In this document: positions 10,469 through 19,269 of the stretch, piece by piece
Layout of the letters: each line of letters opens with the position of its first letter
Numbering within the stretch: the first letter of the stretch is position 1
The notes under the pieces: model-generated
Told to the model about the DNA's origin: nothing
The model's input: only the letters and a program-made list of their open reading frames with translations
Databases searched by the model: none
Translations under genes and position numbers: made by a program
Assembly (NCBI GenBank): GCA_905235285.1
Contig: CAJOLI010000008.1
Location: 1 to 43,196 of the forward strand
DNA length: 43,196 nucleotides
Reading direction: 5' to 3'
Source: an uncultured Bacteroidaceae bacterium
GTDB lineage: Bacteria > Bacteroidota > Bacteroidia > Bacteroidales > Bacteroidaceae

Positions 10469-11814
10469 TGTTTTAAGAGTATATCGAGTATTGCCCGGAG
10501 GCTTTCGGGCGCAAGGTGCGTATAGCTGGCGAGCACGTTGCCCTGTCGGATGATGGGCGTAGACACGGGCTCGCCTTTAGCGTTGCAGACCTGAGCTATG
10601 GATGTCGGTGCGGGTTCCGCGAACTTTGTGTAGTGGAACTCGTGGCCTCGCAGCTCGCGGCCGCAGAGCTGGAAGCGTCGGTAGCCTAGAGCGAGCCGGC
10701 GGTCAGCGCTACGTGCGCTGATGGCGTAGGGTAGTACGCCGCACATAGGGCTTGAGCCCTCGTCGGTGATAATCTCGCGGCAGAGGTACATCATACCTCC
10801 ACATTCGGCTATGATACGTCCGCCAGCCTCAGCGAAGGCGCGGATGGCGTGGCGCGTCTGTTCGGCCTTGACGAGCTCGGCGAGGTGCTTCTCGGGATAG
10901 CCGCCGGGGAGGTAGAGAAGGGTGTCTGATTCGTCATTCGTCATTCGTAGCTCATCATTCTCAAACGCTTCAGGGTCAAAGAATTCCACGTCGGCCGTCT
11001 CGCTCAGAAGGTCGAGCGTCTCTTGATAGATGAATGAGAAGGATTCCGCGTTGCGGGCGACAAGGATGCGCCGGGCGGCGTCGGTAATGTGTGCAGGTGC
11101 CGGCCAAGACGGGCTCTGCGACCTGACACATAATTCTTGCAGTCTGTTCGTGTCGATATTCTGGCTCAGGACATCCGTCAACGTGTCTGCTGCCAGCGAC
11201 TCTGAGAAGTCGAGCCCGAGGTAGCGTGAGGCGTGCTCGAGGGCAGTTTGCTTAGGTATGCATCCGAGACATTCTATGCCCACCTCGTCGGCCACGTCGC
11301 GCAGCATGGCGGCGTGGCGTGTGCTGCCTACCTTATTGAAGATAACACCGGTGAAGCGCAGGTCTGGACGGAAGCTTATGAAGCCCCGTAGCATGGCGGC
11401 CATGGAGTAGGCTGCTGAGCGAGCATCGACGACGAGTACGATAGGCAGATCGAGCACGTGGGCGATGTCGGCGCAGGAGCCGCTCGCACGGTCGTAGCCG
11501 TCGAAGAGGCCCATCATGCCCTCTACCACGGCCACGTCGGCTGGCTCGCAAGCCCAGGCGGGGGCGTCGTTGCCTCCGCGTGTGTAGCGGCTGAAGAGCT
11601 CGAGGACGTGCTCCTCCGTAGCCATGAAGGTGTCGAGGTTGATGCTCGGGCGTCGGCATACCGCGTGGTGGAATTTCGTGTCGATATAGTCGGGGCCGCA
11701 CTTGAAGGGTTGCACGCGCAGACCTTGTCGCACGAACAGGGCCATCAGTCCGCGCGCTATTGTGGTCTTGCCCGACCCGCTCATGGGTGCTGCAATGAGA
11801 AAAGCTGCTTTCAT
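10465..11814 (-). CDS. cbiA: Cobyrinate a,c-diamide synthase
   Basis: This 449-residue enzyme amidates the a and c side chains of cobyrinate using ATP and glutamine. The start is ATG 11814; the upstream TTG at 11823 lies inside a promoter box. The N-terminal dethiobiotin-synthetase-like ATPase domain has the P-loop GSGKTT at 13-18. The C-terminal class I glutamine amidotransferase domain has the nucleophile C338 in AECGGMMYLC and the HEFHY motif near residue 400. An acidic insert at about 285-296 (ENDELRMTNDES) is encoded by a simple repeat (see separate entry). The gene is divergent from the riboswitch-led btuB unit and the only corrin gene here on the minus strand. Confidence in function is high. 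Confidence 0.94.
   Translation of the reverse strand: MKAAFLIAAPMSGSGKTTIARGLMALFVRQGLRVQPFKCGPDYIDTKFHHAVCRRPSINLDTFMATEEHVLELFSRYTRGGNDAPAWACEPADVAVVEGMMGLFDGYDRASGSCADIAHVLDLPIVLVVDARSAAYSMAAMLRGFISFRPDLRFTGVIFNKVGSTRHAAMLRDVADEVGIECLGCIPKQTALEHASRYLGLDFSESLAADTLTDVLSQNIDTNRLQELCVRSQSPSWPAPAHITDAARRILVARNAESFSFIYQETLDLLSETADVEFFDPEAFENDELRMTNDESDTLLYLPGGYPEKHLAELVKAEQTRHAIRAFAEAGGRIIAECGGMMYLCREIITDEGSSPMCGVLPYAISARSADRRLALGYRRFQLCGRELRGHEFHYTKFAEPAPTSIAQVCNAKGEPVSTPIIRQGNVLASYTHLAPESLRAILDILLKH
10928..10960 (-). repeat. Simple-sequence tract inside cbiA
   Basis: ATTCGTC is repeated imperfectly, then degenerates to GTAGCTCATCATTC. On the coding strand it reads as AATGACGA units and encodes the insert ENDELRMTNDES between the two cbiA domains. 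The reading frame is kept. Confidence 0.6.
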
Positions 11815-11820
11815 TGGGCA

Positions 11821-11850
11821 CAAAGGTACGTATTTTTACGCTCAAAGGTA
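11821..11850 (-). promoter_or_regulatory. Two -7 boxes upstream of cbiA
   Basis: TACCTTTG occurs twice on the minus strand, at 11828-11821 and 11850-11843. The first ends only 6 bases before the cbiA ATG, so a transcript from it would be leaderless or nearly so. The second would give a leader of roughly 20 bases. No clear -33 box is seen for either. Confidence 0.45.
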
Positions 11851-11975
11851 AGTGAATGTCAACGAAAGTTTGGCTAAAAAGGCATTTGATGCTTGAAAAA
11901 GGATAAAAAGTGAGAAAAAATGGCTTTGGAGATAAAAAACTTTTGCGTTTCATCTTTCATTTTTAAACTTTTCTT

Positions 11976-11983
11976 TACCTTTG
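11976..11983 (+). promoter_or_regulatory. -7 promoter box for the cobalamin riboswitch/btuB unit
   Basis: TACCTTTG matches TAnnTTTG and lies about 10-15 bases before the first riboswitch stem, the spacing expected if transcription starts near 11990. Confidence 0.6.
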
Positions 11984-11992
11984 CAACCGCAA

Positions 11993-12180
11993 AAGGCAAT
12001 CGCGGACCAGAGTGTCCACGATGAAAGGGAATCCGGTGAGAGTCCGGAGCTGTTCCTGCAGCTGTAATCCCCCGCAGAAAATGCCTGCCCGTATAACGCC
12101 ACTGGCCACGTTAACAGATTAACCCGTTAACAAGCTGGGAAGGTAGGGCGAGGCAGGGGAAAGCCAGAAGACCTGCCCTG
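11993..12180 (+). promoter_or_regulatory. Cobalamin riboswitch
   Basis: The core elements occur in the expected order: AAGGGAATCCGGTGAGAGTC starting at 12025, then CTGCAGCTGTAATCC, GCCACTGG at 12098, GGGAAGG, and the B12 box AGCCAGAAGACCTGCC at 12162-12177. This RNA binds adenosylcobalamin-type ligands and lowers expression of the downstream genes. A hairpin just after it (CAGACGA 12184-12190 with TCGTCTG 12206-12212) is a candidate part of the expression platform. No T-run terminator follows, so control of translation is more likely. The first gene controlled is the BtuB-like receptor at 12304. Confidence 0.95.
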
Positions 12181-12303
12181 CACCAGACGACCGGATGTCG
12201 TAGTCTCGTCTGTCGGCCATACGTCGCAGATTGTGGCATCGCAGAACGTAAGTCGTCAAATCGTAAATAGGAGTGCGTCCAGGATCAGGCGCTTGTAACT
12301 TCA

Positions 12304-14472
12304 ATGAACAGAACAACCCTCGGCACGCTATGGCGTGCGATGGTGACAGCGGTGGCCTTCGTGGGCTGCTCTCTCCCATCAACAGCTCAGGACTCTTTAA
12401 GCGCAAGCCGCTTGGAAGAAGTCGTCGTCACCGGTACTGGCACCCAGCACCGGCTGAAGGATGCGCCCGTGCAGACCGAGGTCATCACGCGCCGCGAACT
12501 GGAGCAGTATGGCGGGCGCTCCATCGAAGACATCCTCGCCGGCCTGACAGCCAGTTTCGCCTTCAACGAGGACGACATGGGTTCTCAGATGCAGATGAAC
12601 GGGCTGGGCAACGCCTATATACTTATATTAATAGACGGCAAGCGTCTGCACGGCGACAACGGCGGGCAGAACGACCTGGGGCTGATTGACCCGGCGCGCA
12701 TCGAGCGCATCGAAATCGTAAAGGGAGCAGCCTCGGCGCTTTATGGCTCCGACGCCATTGCCGGCGTGGTCAACATCATCACACGCAAGTACGACCGCGA
12801 CGGCCTGCTCCTTGAGAATACCACGCGCGGCGGCAGCTATAACGATTGGCGGCAGCACAACAGTGTGGGCATCGCCTTAGGCAAGTGGGCGTCGCTGACT
12901 AACTTTCAGTTGCAGCACAGCGACGGCTGGCAGAACACGTCGCACGAAGACCCGCGACAGACCGAATTCCCTATCTACGACTCGCGCAACAAGACCGTCA
13001 ACCGCCATACCAACTGGCAGGTAGGCGAGCGCCTCGACTATACGGTGTCGCCGGATTTGGCTTTCTACGCCGAAGGCACTATCTACCGCAAGCGCATCTA
13101 CCGCCCCTCGGGCAAATACGCCGCCGTAGACGTTAAGACCTACGACCTGGCCTACCGCAATGCTTCGGCTGCCGTTGGGGGCAAGTGGACACCGACGGAA
13201 AAATCCGTTGTCACCTTAGACATCGACTGGAACCGCCACGCCTATGACTACGTCTTCACCGACACTACGCTCGTCGACGGCTACGACCCCTACGGCAACT
13301 TCACACACTACTACCCCTACTTCCCCGACCAGCGCAACCTGCAGAGCGACCAGCGGCGCACGATGGGCCACTTGAAAGGCATCTTCGAGCTGCCCGCCAG
13401 CAACCGTCTCAGCGCCGGTCTCGAGGTGCGTCACGACTGGCTACGGGCTCCCATGCGCGTGGACCACGGTGGCACTGTCACCGATAACACGGAGGCCCTC
13501 TACGTCCAGGACGAATACTCGCCATGGCGCCTGCTGCAGCTCACCGGTGGCCTGCGCCTCGACCGCAACCAACAGTTTGGCTTCCACCTAACACCCAAGC
13601 TCTCGGCCATGGTAAGCCCTACGGACTGGCTGCGCCTGCGCGCTTCGTGGTCGCAGGGCTTCAAGACGCCGACACCTAAGGAACAGCACTATCGTTACGT
13701 GCGTGAGATGAACGGCACCTACCTCTATTTAGGCAATGCCGACCTGCGGCCTCAGACGAGCAACTACGGCTCGGTGGGAGCCGAGGTCAACACGGGCGGC
13801 TTCTCGTTCTCTGTCACGGGCTATATAAATAAGGTGGAGGATATGATCAACCTCGTCACCATCCCCAACTACCGCGCTCCCGAAGAATATCAGACGATGT
13901 ATGAGCTGCATAAGACGCGGCAGTACCAGAACCTTGAGCATGCCCGCACCGTAGGTGTCGATGTCAATGTGCGCTACGCTGTGCGCGACTTCTCCGTCGG
14001 CGGCAGCTACAGCTATCTCGACACCGATGCCCACCTCTACGACAGCGACCACGACCGCATGACCGACGTTGTCATCGATGGCATGGCACACCACAAATCC
14101 AACTGGTTTGCCACTTGGAACCATAGCTTCAGACGTCCCTATCGCCTGGGCTTAGGCCTTTACGGCCGCGCCTCCTCAAAGCGTTACTACCAGCTCAATG
14201 GTGATGGCAAGGCCTACCAAATCTGGCGTTTCTCCTCGACGCACGACATCCAGTGCCATGCGCTCTCGTCGCGTGGCCTCTCCCTCCGCATGGAAGCCGG
14301 TGTCGACAACATCTTCAACTACGTCGACCGCACGCCACACGGACTGCATCTGGGCACCACGACACCCGGCACCACCGCCTACGCCTCCGTAACCCTTCGC
14401 TTCAGACAAGGCAAAAATAAATTCCAATCATTTAAAACTAATTCAAAACAATCGTACGATGAAGAGTATTAA
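12304..14472 (+). CDS. btuB: BtuB-like TonB-dependent outer-membrane receptor
   Basis: This 722-residue receptor has a signal peptide ending near STAQ, a TonB-box-like EEVVVTGTG, and a plug domain (about 40-165) with MQMNGLGNAYILILIDGKRL and GAASALYGSDAIAGVVNIIT. The remainder is a beta-barrel with many aromatic and alternating strands. The riboswitch immediately upstream and the corrin genes downstream make corrinoid uptake the likely role. It is first in its unit; its stop overlaps the cbiK start by 14 bases, so the two are coupled. The substrate is inferred from context, not from the barrel sequence. Confidence 0.92.
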   Translation: MNRTTLGTLWRAMVTAVAFVGCSLPSTAQDSLSASRLEEVVVTGTGTQHRLKDAPVQTEVITRRELEQYGGRSIEDILAGLTASFAFNEDDMGSQMQMNGLGNAYILILIDGKRLHGDNGGQNDLGLIDPARIERIEIVKGAASALYGSDAIAGVVNIITRKYDRDGLLLENTTRGGSYNDWRQHNSVGIALGKWASLTNFQLQHSDGWQNTSHEDPRQTEFPIYDSRNKTVNRHTNWQVGERLDYTVSPDLAFYAEGTIYRKRIYRPSGKYAAVDVKTYDLAYRNASAAVGGKWTPTEKSVVTLDIDWNRHAYDYVFTDTTLVDGYDPYGNFTHYYPYFPDQRNLQSDQRRTMGHLKGIFELPASNRLSAGLEVRHDWLRAPMRVDHGGTVTDNTEALYVQDEYSPWRLLQLTGGLRLDRNQQFGFHLTPKLSAMVSPTDWLRLRASWSQGFKTPTPKEQHYRYVREMNGTYLYLGNADLRPQTSNYGSVGAEVNTGGFSFSVTGYINKVEDMINLVTIPNYRAPEEYQTMYELHKTRQYQNLEHARTVGVDVNVRYAVRDFSVGGSYSYLDTDAHLYDSDHDRMTDVVIDGMAHHKSNWFATWNHSFRRPYRLGLGLYGRASSKRYYQLNGDGKAYQIWRFSSTHDIQCHALSSRGLSLRMEAGVDNIFNYVDRTPHGLHLGTTTPGTTAYASVTLRFRQGKNKFQSFKTNSKQSYDEEY

Positions 14473-15547
14473 GTTCTTTATGATGGCTCTCGCAGCCATC
14501 GCCCTCTCCGCCGGTTTCGTCGCCTGCGATGACGACGACTCAGCTGCCAGCAACTGGCAGAAGTATCAGGACGCTGTGACCAAGAACGTCAAGGCTAACA
14601 AAAAGCAGGACAAGGCAATCTTGCTCGTCGCTTTCGGTTCGACGTGGCAGCAGGCTTACGATGCCTTCGACGGCACTGTAGCCGCATACAAACAGAAATT
14701 CCCTGGCTACGACATCTTCCTCTCCTTCTCTTCAGCCATCTGCATCAATCGTGCAGCCGCCGGCGAGAATGTCGACCCCCGCAACTTCTATGCCCCTAAC
14801 TTCTGGCTGAACGCTTTCGCACAGGAAGGCGTGCGCTACAATGAGATTGTCGTGCAGAGCCTGCAGGTCATCCCCGGTGAAGAGTATACACGCGTAATCA
14901 ACTACATCAAGGACTTCGCCAACAACAGCAACGGCGACCTCGATGACGCCTACCTCTCAGAAGTAGTGCTGAAACTCGGTGTGCCCCTCCTTCAGGATGC
15001 AGAGGCCGACGTGCCTGAGGTGGCTAAGCAACTCAATTCCTTATACAAGACTCAGGCTGCTGAGGGGGTGGTCGCTTTCATGGGTCACGGCAACCCCGAC
15101 AGCTATGACACCTACAAGGCTAACGTGCGCTACACTCAGCTCGAAGAGGCCTTGCAGGTTTACAACAAGAACTACTACGTCGGCACTGTCGATATGATGG
15201 ACAACTTCAAGACGAATGTCCTCGCCCGCATGCAGGCTGCCGGCATCACCGGTGGTAAGGTCTTCTGCCATCCGCTCATGTCTATCGACGGTGACCACGG
15301 CCACAACGACATGGCCGGCGATGATGATGCCTGGGACAACGGCTTCGAGGCCAACGAGGAAGGCGAGGTTGAGGACACCTCGTGGAAGATGTTCTTCCAC
15401 CACATGGGCTACATCTGTGACAACACCACGATGATCGAGAAGGGTCTGCTCGAGCTCCCCACCGTGCGCAACGTGTGGATGCAGCATACCCAGGACGCCA
15501 TCGCCGGCGAACCTCTCGACTTCTATCACTCCAAGAATCCCGAATAA
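14459..15547 (+). CDS. cbiK: Sirohydrochlorin cobaltochelatase, predicted periplasmic lipoprotein
   Basis: This 362-residue CbiK-family chelatase inserts cobalt into sirohydrochlorin (early-cobalt pathway). Active-site histidines are visible at H210 (FMGHGNP) and H271 (FCHPLMSIDGDHGHND), and the N-terminal fold starts at AILLVAFGSTW. Unlike the cytoplasmic enzyme it begins with a signal peptide, MKSIKFFMMALAAIALSAGF, followed by VACDDDD, where C23 is a plausible lipidated cysteine. That predicts an exported, membrane-anchored enzyme. A periplasmic CbiK is known from Desulfovibrio. The gene overlaps the BtuB-like receptor upstream and precedes a second receptor. Alternatives are a role in metal binding or tetrapyrrole handling outside the cytoplasm. 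The family call is sure; the physiological role is less so. Confidence 0.92.
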   Translation: MKSIKFFMMALAAIALSAGFVACDDDDSAASNWQKYQDAVTKNVKANKKQDKAILLVAFGSTWQQAYDAFDGTVAAYKQKFPGYDIFLSFSSAICINRAAAGENVDPRNFYAPNFWLNAFAQEGVRYNEIVVQSLQVIPGEEYTRVINYIKDFANNSNGDLDDAYLSEVVLKLGVPLLQDAEADVPEVAKQLNSLYKTQAAEGVVAFMGHGNPDSYDTYKANVRYTQLEEALQVYNKNYYVGTVDMMDNFKTNVLARMQAAGITGGKVFCHPLMSIDGDHGHNDMAGDDDAWDNGFEANEEGEVEDTSWKMFFHHMGYICDNTTMIEKGLLELPTVRNVWMQHTQDAIAGEPLDFYHSKNPE

Positions 15548-15616
15548 TATAATAGGTACATGCAGACAGGCACGAGTCACAAGCGTCTCGCGCTTGACAT
15601 CAGACAGGAGTAATCC

Positions 15617-17743
15617 ATGAAACACTCCATATATACTATCTGCCTCACGGCGGTGCTCTCCTTAGCAGGGAGCACCGCTTTTGCACAAACAAAAGGTTCA
15701 GGTCACGCAGACACCGTAAAGGCTTTGTCTATCCACGATTTGAACCCCGTAGTCGTCACCGGAACAGGAACCTACCGCCGTGCCGACAACTCGCCCGTGG
15801 CCGTAAAGGTCATTGGGATCAAAGAGCTGCGCGATACGCATGCTACGACACTCGAGGAAGCCCTGACTCGCCTGACCTCAAACGTCACCACGCACACCAA
15901 CGGTATGGGAATGTTCGTCAACTTCAACGGTGTGAGCGACGACTACATCATCATCCTCGAGAACGGCCGTCGCGTCAGCGGCGATGACCGCTGGAACCGC
16001 ATCAGTCTGTCCAATGTGCGCCGAATAGAGATTTATAGCGGTGCGGCTTCAGCGCTCTATGGCTCAGAAGCCATTGCCGGCGTCATCAACATCATTACCG
16101 ATGAGAGCCGCGAGCCCGTGACCGCGACGTCAAACACGCGCTACCGCAACAACGGACGCCTCGACCAGGACATAAACGTCGATGTTAACGCAGGAGCCGT
16201 CAGCAGCCACACCTCCTACACCCACCATCAGGCCGACAATTGGCAGGTCAACCACTATCAGGCCTTCGACGAGGGGGACACGGAGGTGCTCAAACTCACC
16301 GGCCGCCCAATGTCTGTGGCTTTCCGCAGCGACAATATCGCTGAGAAACTGGACTTCCGCATCAACGACAAATGGTCAGTCTACGTTCGCGGCTCCTACT
16401 ACGACTATGACACCGCCCGTCCGCAGGCCGCTACCTATTTCACCCAGAAAAAGAATACAGTTGCCAAAAATGATGCAGAGGGAGGTTCATCTCCCGCCTA
16501 CACCTACACCTCAAAGCAGGCTTACACCTACGACCTCAACCACGCCTCCTACCTTTACGGCGGCGGAGCACGTTGGGTCCCAAATGCCCGGACCCACGTC
16601 TACCTTGACGTCTACAGCGACAATTTCGTGTCAAAGTACGACTACTGGCAGACGGCTGACAAGGAAGCCTACAGCGAGACACGCAAGCGCACTCACTACG
16701 TCAACGAGACCCTCCGCGGCATCTTCCGTCTTGCCGGCTGGAACAAACTCTCGGCAGGCGCTGAGTTCGTGCAGGAGAGTCTCAACAGCCAGAGCGACAA
16801 TATCGATTTCGAGACGACCAACACCTATAACCTCTTCGCGCAGGATGAGCTGCAGATTGCACGTCAGCTCGAGGCCGTAGTAGGAGCGCGCTATACGCAG
16901 AACGACAACTTCGGAGCGGCCTTCACGCCCAACGCCAACCTCTTCTTCCACACAGGTGGCTTACGCCTGCGTGTCAGCTATGCCGGAGGCTACCGCACCC
17001 CTACACTTTCGCAGCTCTATGCTACCGATCAGGCTAAGACGACGTCGCGCTACACACTATACAACCAGTCGCTGAAGCCCGAGAAGAACAACTTCGTCAA
17101 CATCAATGCCGAGTATGGCAACAAGTGGATGAACGTCAGCGTCAGCGCTTTCTACAACAAAATACGCGACATGATCAATTACCGCACATTGCAGCAGAGC
17201 GAAATCGACGCCGATGCCGCACTCACGGCTCTTAAGGATGAGGGCTGGACTACCATCCGCCAGCGCGACAACATCGACCGCGCACGCCTCTGCGGCATCA
17301 GTGCATCGCTGAAATTCATACTGCCATACGGCTTCACGCTCGGTGGAGGCTACACCTTCACCGATTCGGAAGCAGAGACGAAGACGCTCGACACGAAGAC
17401 GCAGCAGTATGTTGTAGAGACGTCGCCCGTAGACAAGAGCGTGCGCCACGTCGGCAACGTGCTCGCTTCGTGGGACAAGGTGTGGAACAGCTATAGGCTG
17501 AACGTTACCGTGAACGGCCACATTCAAGGCGAGCGTTACAGCAGCACCTACGGCTATGCCGACGGCTTCAGCCAGTGGGACTTGATGACGCGCCACACTG
17601 TAGAGTTGCGCCACTTAGTGCTGGAGCCAGGTCTTGGCGTCGAAAATATCTTCGACAAGCGCGACACTGCGCCCTGGAATTCCAACTTTTCGACCATAAA
17701 TCCGGGCCGTTCGCTCACTTTAAGCCTCAGAATGAGTTATTGA
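15617..17743 (+). CDS. TonB-dependent outer-membrane receptor (second in cobalamin region)
   Basis: This 708-residue receptor has the signal peptide MKHSIYTICLTAVLSLAGSTAFA, a TonB-box-like PVVVTGTGTY and a plug domain with DDYIIILENGRRVSGDDRWN and GAASALYGSEAIAGVINIIT. The beta-barrel ends in LTLSLRMSY, a typical terminal aromatic strand. It follows cbiK by 69 bp and has a CAGGAG ribosome-binding site at 15604-15609, unusual for this group. Its ligand is unknown: a corrinoid, a precursor tetrapyrrole or a cobalt/nickel chelate all fit the context. It is divergent in sequence from the first receptor, so not a recent duplicate. Confidence 0.9.
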   Translation: MKHSIYTICLTAVLSLAGSTAFAQTKGSGHADTVKALSIHDLNPVVVTGTGTYRRADNSPVAVKVIGIKELRDTHATTLEEALTRLTSNVTTHTNGMGMFVNFNGVSDDYIIILENGRRVSGDDRWNRISLSNVRRIEIYSGAASALYGSEAIAGVINIITDESREPVTATSNTRYRNNGRLDQDINVDVNAGAVSSHTSYTHHQADNWQVNHYQAFDEGDTEVLKLTGRPMSVAFRSDNIAEKLDFRINDKWSVYVRGSYYDYDTARPQAATYFTQKKNTVAKNDAEGGSSPAYTYTSKQAYTYDLNHASYLYGGGARWVPNARTHVYLDVYSDNFVSKYDYWQTADKEAYSETRKRTHYVNETLRGIFRLAGWNKLSAGAEFVQESLNSQSDNIDFETTNTYNLFAQDELQIARQLEAVVGARYTQNDNFGAAFTPNANLFFHTGGLRLRVSYAGGYRTPTLSQLYATDQAKTTSRYTLYNQSLKPEKNNFVNINAEYGNKWMNVSVSAFYNKIRDMINYRTLQQSEIDADAALTALKDEGWTTIRQRDNIDRARLCGISASLKFILPYGFTLGGGYTFTDSEAETKTLDTKTQQYVVETSPVDKSVRHVGNVLASWDKVWNSYRLNVTVNGHIQGERYSSTYGYADGFSQWDLMTRHTVELRHLVLEPGLGVENIFDKRDTAPWNSNFSTINPGRSLTLSLRMSY

Positions 17744-17757
17744 ATCCCCTTTTTCCT

Positions 17758-17765
17758 TATCTTTG
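17758..17765 (+). promoter_or_regulatory. -7 promoter box for the corrin biosynthesis operon
   Basis: TATCTTTG matches TAnnTTTG and lies 20 bases before the ATG at 17786, giving a very short leader. It suggests that cbiH-C and following genes have their own start of transcription, not under the riboswitch. No clear -33 box is seen. Confidence 0.5.
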
Positions 17766-17785
17766 TGCCGAAATAACGTCAGCCA

Positions 17786-19234
17786 ATGAAGAAAATCATT
17801 GTAGCCGGCCTCGGGCCGGGCAGCTCAGACGATATGACTCCTGCGGTGCTCGACGCTTTGCGCGAGGCTGATGTCGTCGTGGGCTACAAGTACTATTTCC
17901 GCTTCGTAGAGCCATACGTCAAAGACGGTTGTGAGTGCGTTGATACCGGCATGAAACGCGAGCGTGAGCGTGCCGAGCAGGCTTTCAGTATGGCCGAACA
18001 AGGCAAGACAGTCGTTGTTATATCGTCGGGCGATGCCGGTATCTATGGTATGGCACCGCTCATCTATGAGATGTCCCGCCAGCGGGGCAGTGAGGTTGAA
18101 ATAGCTGTGCTGCCCGGTATCAGCGCCTTTCAGAAGGCCGCGTCGCTGCTTGGTGCCCCTATAGGCCACGACCTCTGCATCGTCTCGCTCTCCGACCTGA
18201 TGACCCCTTGGGCGCTCATCGAGCGGCGCGTCCGTGCAGCAGCCTCGGGCGATTTTGTCACGGCCGTCTACAACCCACGTTCCCACGAACGCTACTGGCA
18301 GCTCTCCCGTCTGCGCGAACTCTTCCTCCAAGAAGGCCGCAGCGTCATGACGCCAGTAGGTATCGTCCGTCAGGCAGGGCGCCCCGAGCAGGACGTGCGG
18401 CTCACCACCCTTGGCGACCTCGACCCGGAACAGGTGGATATGTTCTGCGTGCTCATTATAGGCAACTCGCAGAGCTACCAGTGGCAAGGCAAGTTCATCA
18501 CGCCGAGAGGCTACTATAAGAAAGCTACCCAAGGGCAGTCTGTCGGTCAGACCATCATGAACGAGTCCTTCCGCACCATCCTCTCTGAGATGAAAAATCC
18601 CGATGTGCCGAAGTGGCGCTTGTGGCCTCTGCTGCACGCCATCCATACCACCGTGGATTTCGGTATGGAAGAGAACTTGCTGATGGATGAGTGCGCCACT
18701 GAGATTCTTTACAAGAAGATTCAAGACGGCAGCTTGCGTCACATCGTCACGGATGTCACTATGGCCGCCGCCGGTATACGCAAGGGCGCTCTCGCACGCC
18801 TTGACATCGAAGTCCACTGCTATATCAACGACCCGCGTGTGGCAGAAATCGTCAAGTCTTACTCGTCGGCTGGCAATCAGGGCGCTTCTCCTTCGCGTGA
18901 GGCTGCAGGCCTGATTACGCGTAGCCAGGCCGCTATGCAGGTGGCGGCAGAGGAATACCCCGATGCCCTCTACGTCGTGGGTAATGCGCCGACGGCCCTC
19001 TTCGAGATCTGCGACCTCGTACGCAAGGGTAAGCTACAACCCGCAGGCATCATTGCCGCGCCAGTCGGCTTCGTCCACGTGTGCGAGTCGAAGCATGCAG
19101 TAAAGACCTTGAAGCACATTCCCAAGATTATCGTCGAGGGGCGCAAAGGCGGCAGCAACCTCGCTGCCACGCTTTGCAACGCCATACTCACCTACGACGA
19201 TGCCGCCCAGCTCCGACCCGGGCGCGACGTCTGA
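17786..19234 (+). CDS. cbiHC: Fused precorrin-3B C17-methyltransferase / precorrin-8X methylmutase (CbiH-CbiC)
   Basis: This 482-residue two-domain enzyme carries CbiH at residues about 1-245 (SAM-dependent tetrapyrrole methylase: VAGLGPGSSDDMTPA, ISSGDAGIYGMAP, LPGISAFQKAASLLGAP, VYNPRSHERYW). This domain methylates C17 and drives ring contraction. Residues about 250-482 are CbiC, which moves the methyl group from C11 to C12 to give cobyrinate. The likely catalytic histidine is H287 in HAIHTTVDFGM, with VGNAPTALF and APVGFVHVCESK downstream. The gene heads the operon with its own -7 box. The link between the domains (about 245-255) is short. Confidence 0.94.
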   Translation: MKKIIVAGLGPGSSDDMTPAVLDALREADVVVGYKYYFRFVEPYVKDGCECVDTGMKRERERAEQAFSMAEQGKTVVVISSGDAGIYGMAPLIYEMSRQRGSEVEIAVLPGISAFQKAASLLGAPIGHDLCIVSLSDLMTPWALIERRVRAAASGDFVTAVYNPRSHERYWQLSRLRELFLQEGRSVMTPVGIVRQAGRPEQDVRLTTLGDLDPEQVDMFCVLIIGNSQSYQWQGKFITPRGYYKKATQGQSVGQTIMNESFRTILSEMKNPDVPKWRLWPLLHAIHTTVDFGMEENLLMDECATEILYKKIQDGSLRHIVTDVTMAAAGIRKGALARLDIEVHCYINDPRVAEIVKSYSSAGNQGASPSREAAGLITRSQAAMQVAAEEYPDALYVVGNAPTALFEICDLVRKGKLQPAGIIAAPVGFVHVCESKHAVKTLKHIPKIIVEGRKGGSNLAATLCNAILTYDDAAQLRPGRDV

Positions 19235-19269
19235 GACACCCTAAGCTTAGGGGCAGAACATAAAGAAAC

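Noticed and set aside
15548-15616. Second cobalamin riboswitch before the second receptor
   Set aside because: The gap is only 69 bases and lacks the B12 box and the conserved core.
17825-18817. Minus-strand open frame of 330 codons
   Set aside because: It is antisense to the CbiH-CbiC fusion, which carries all expected family motifs.
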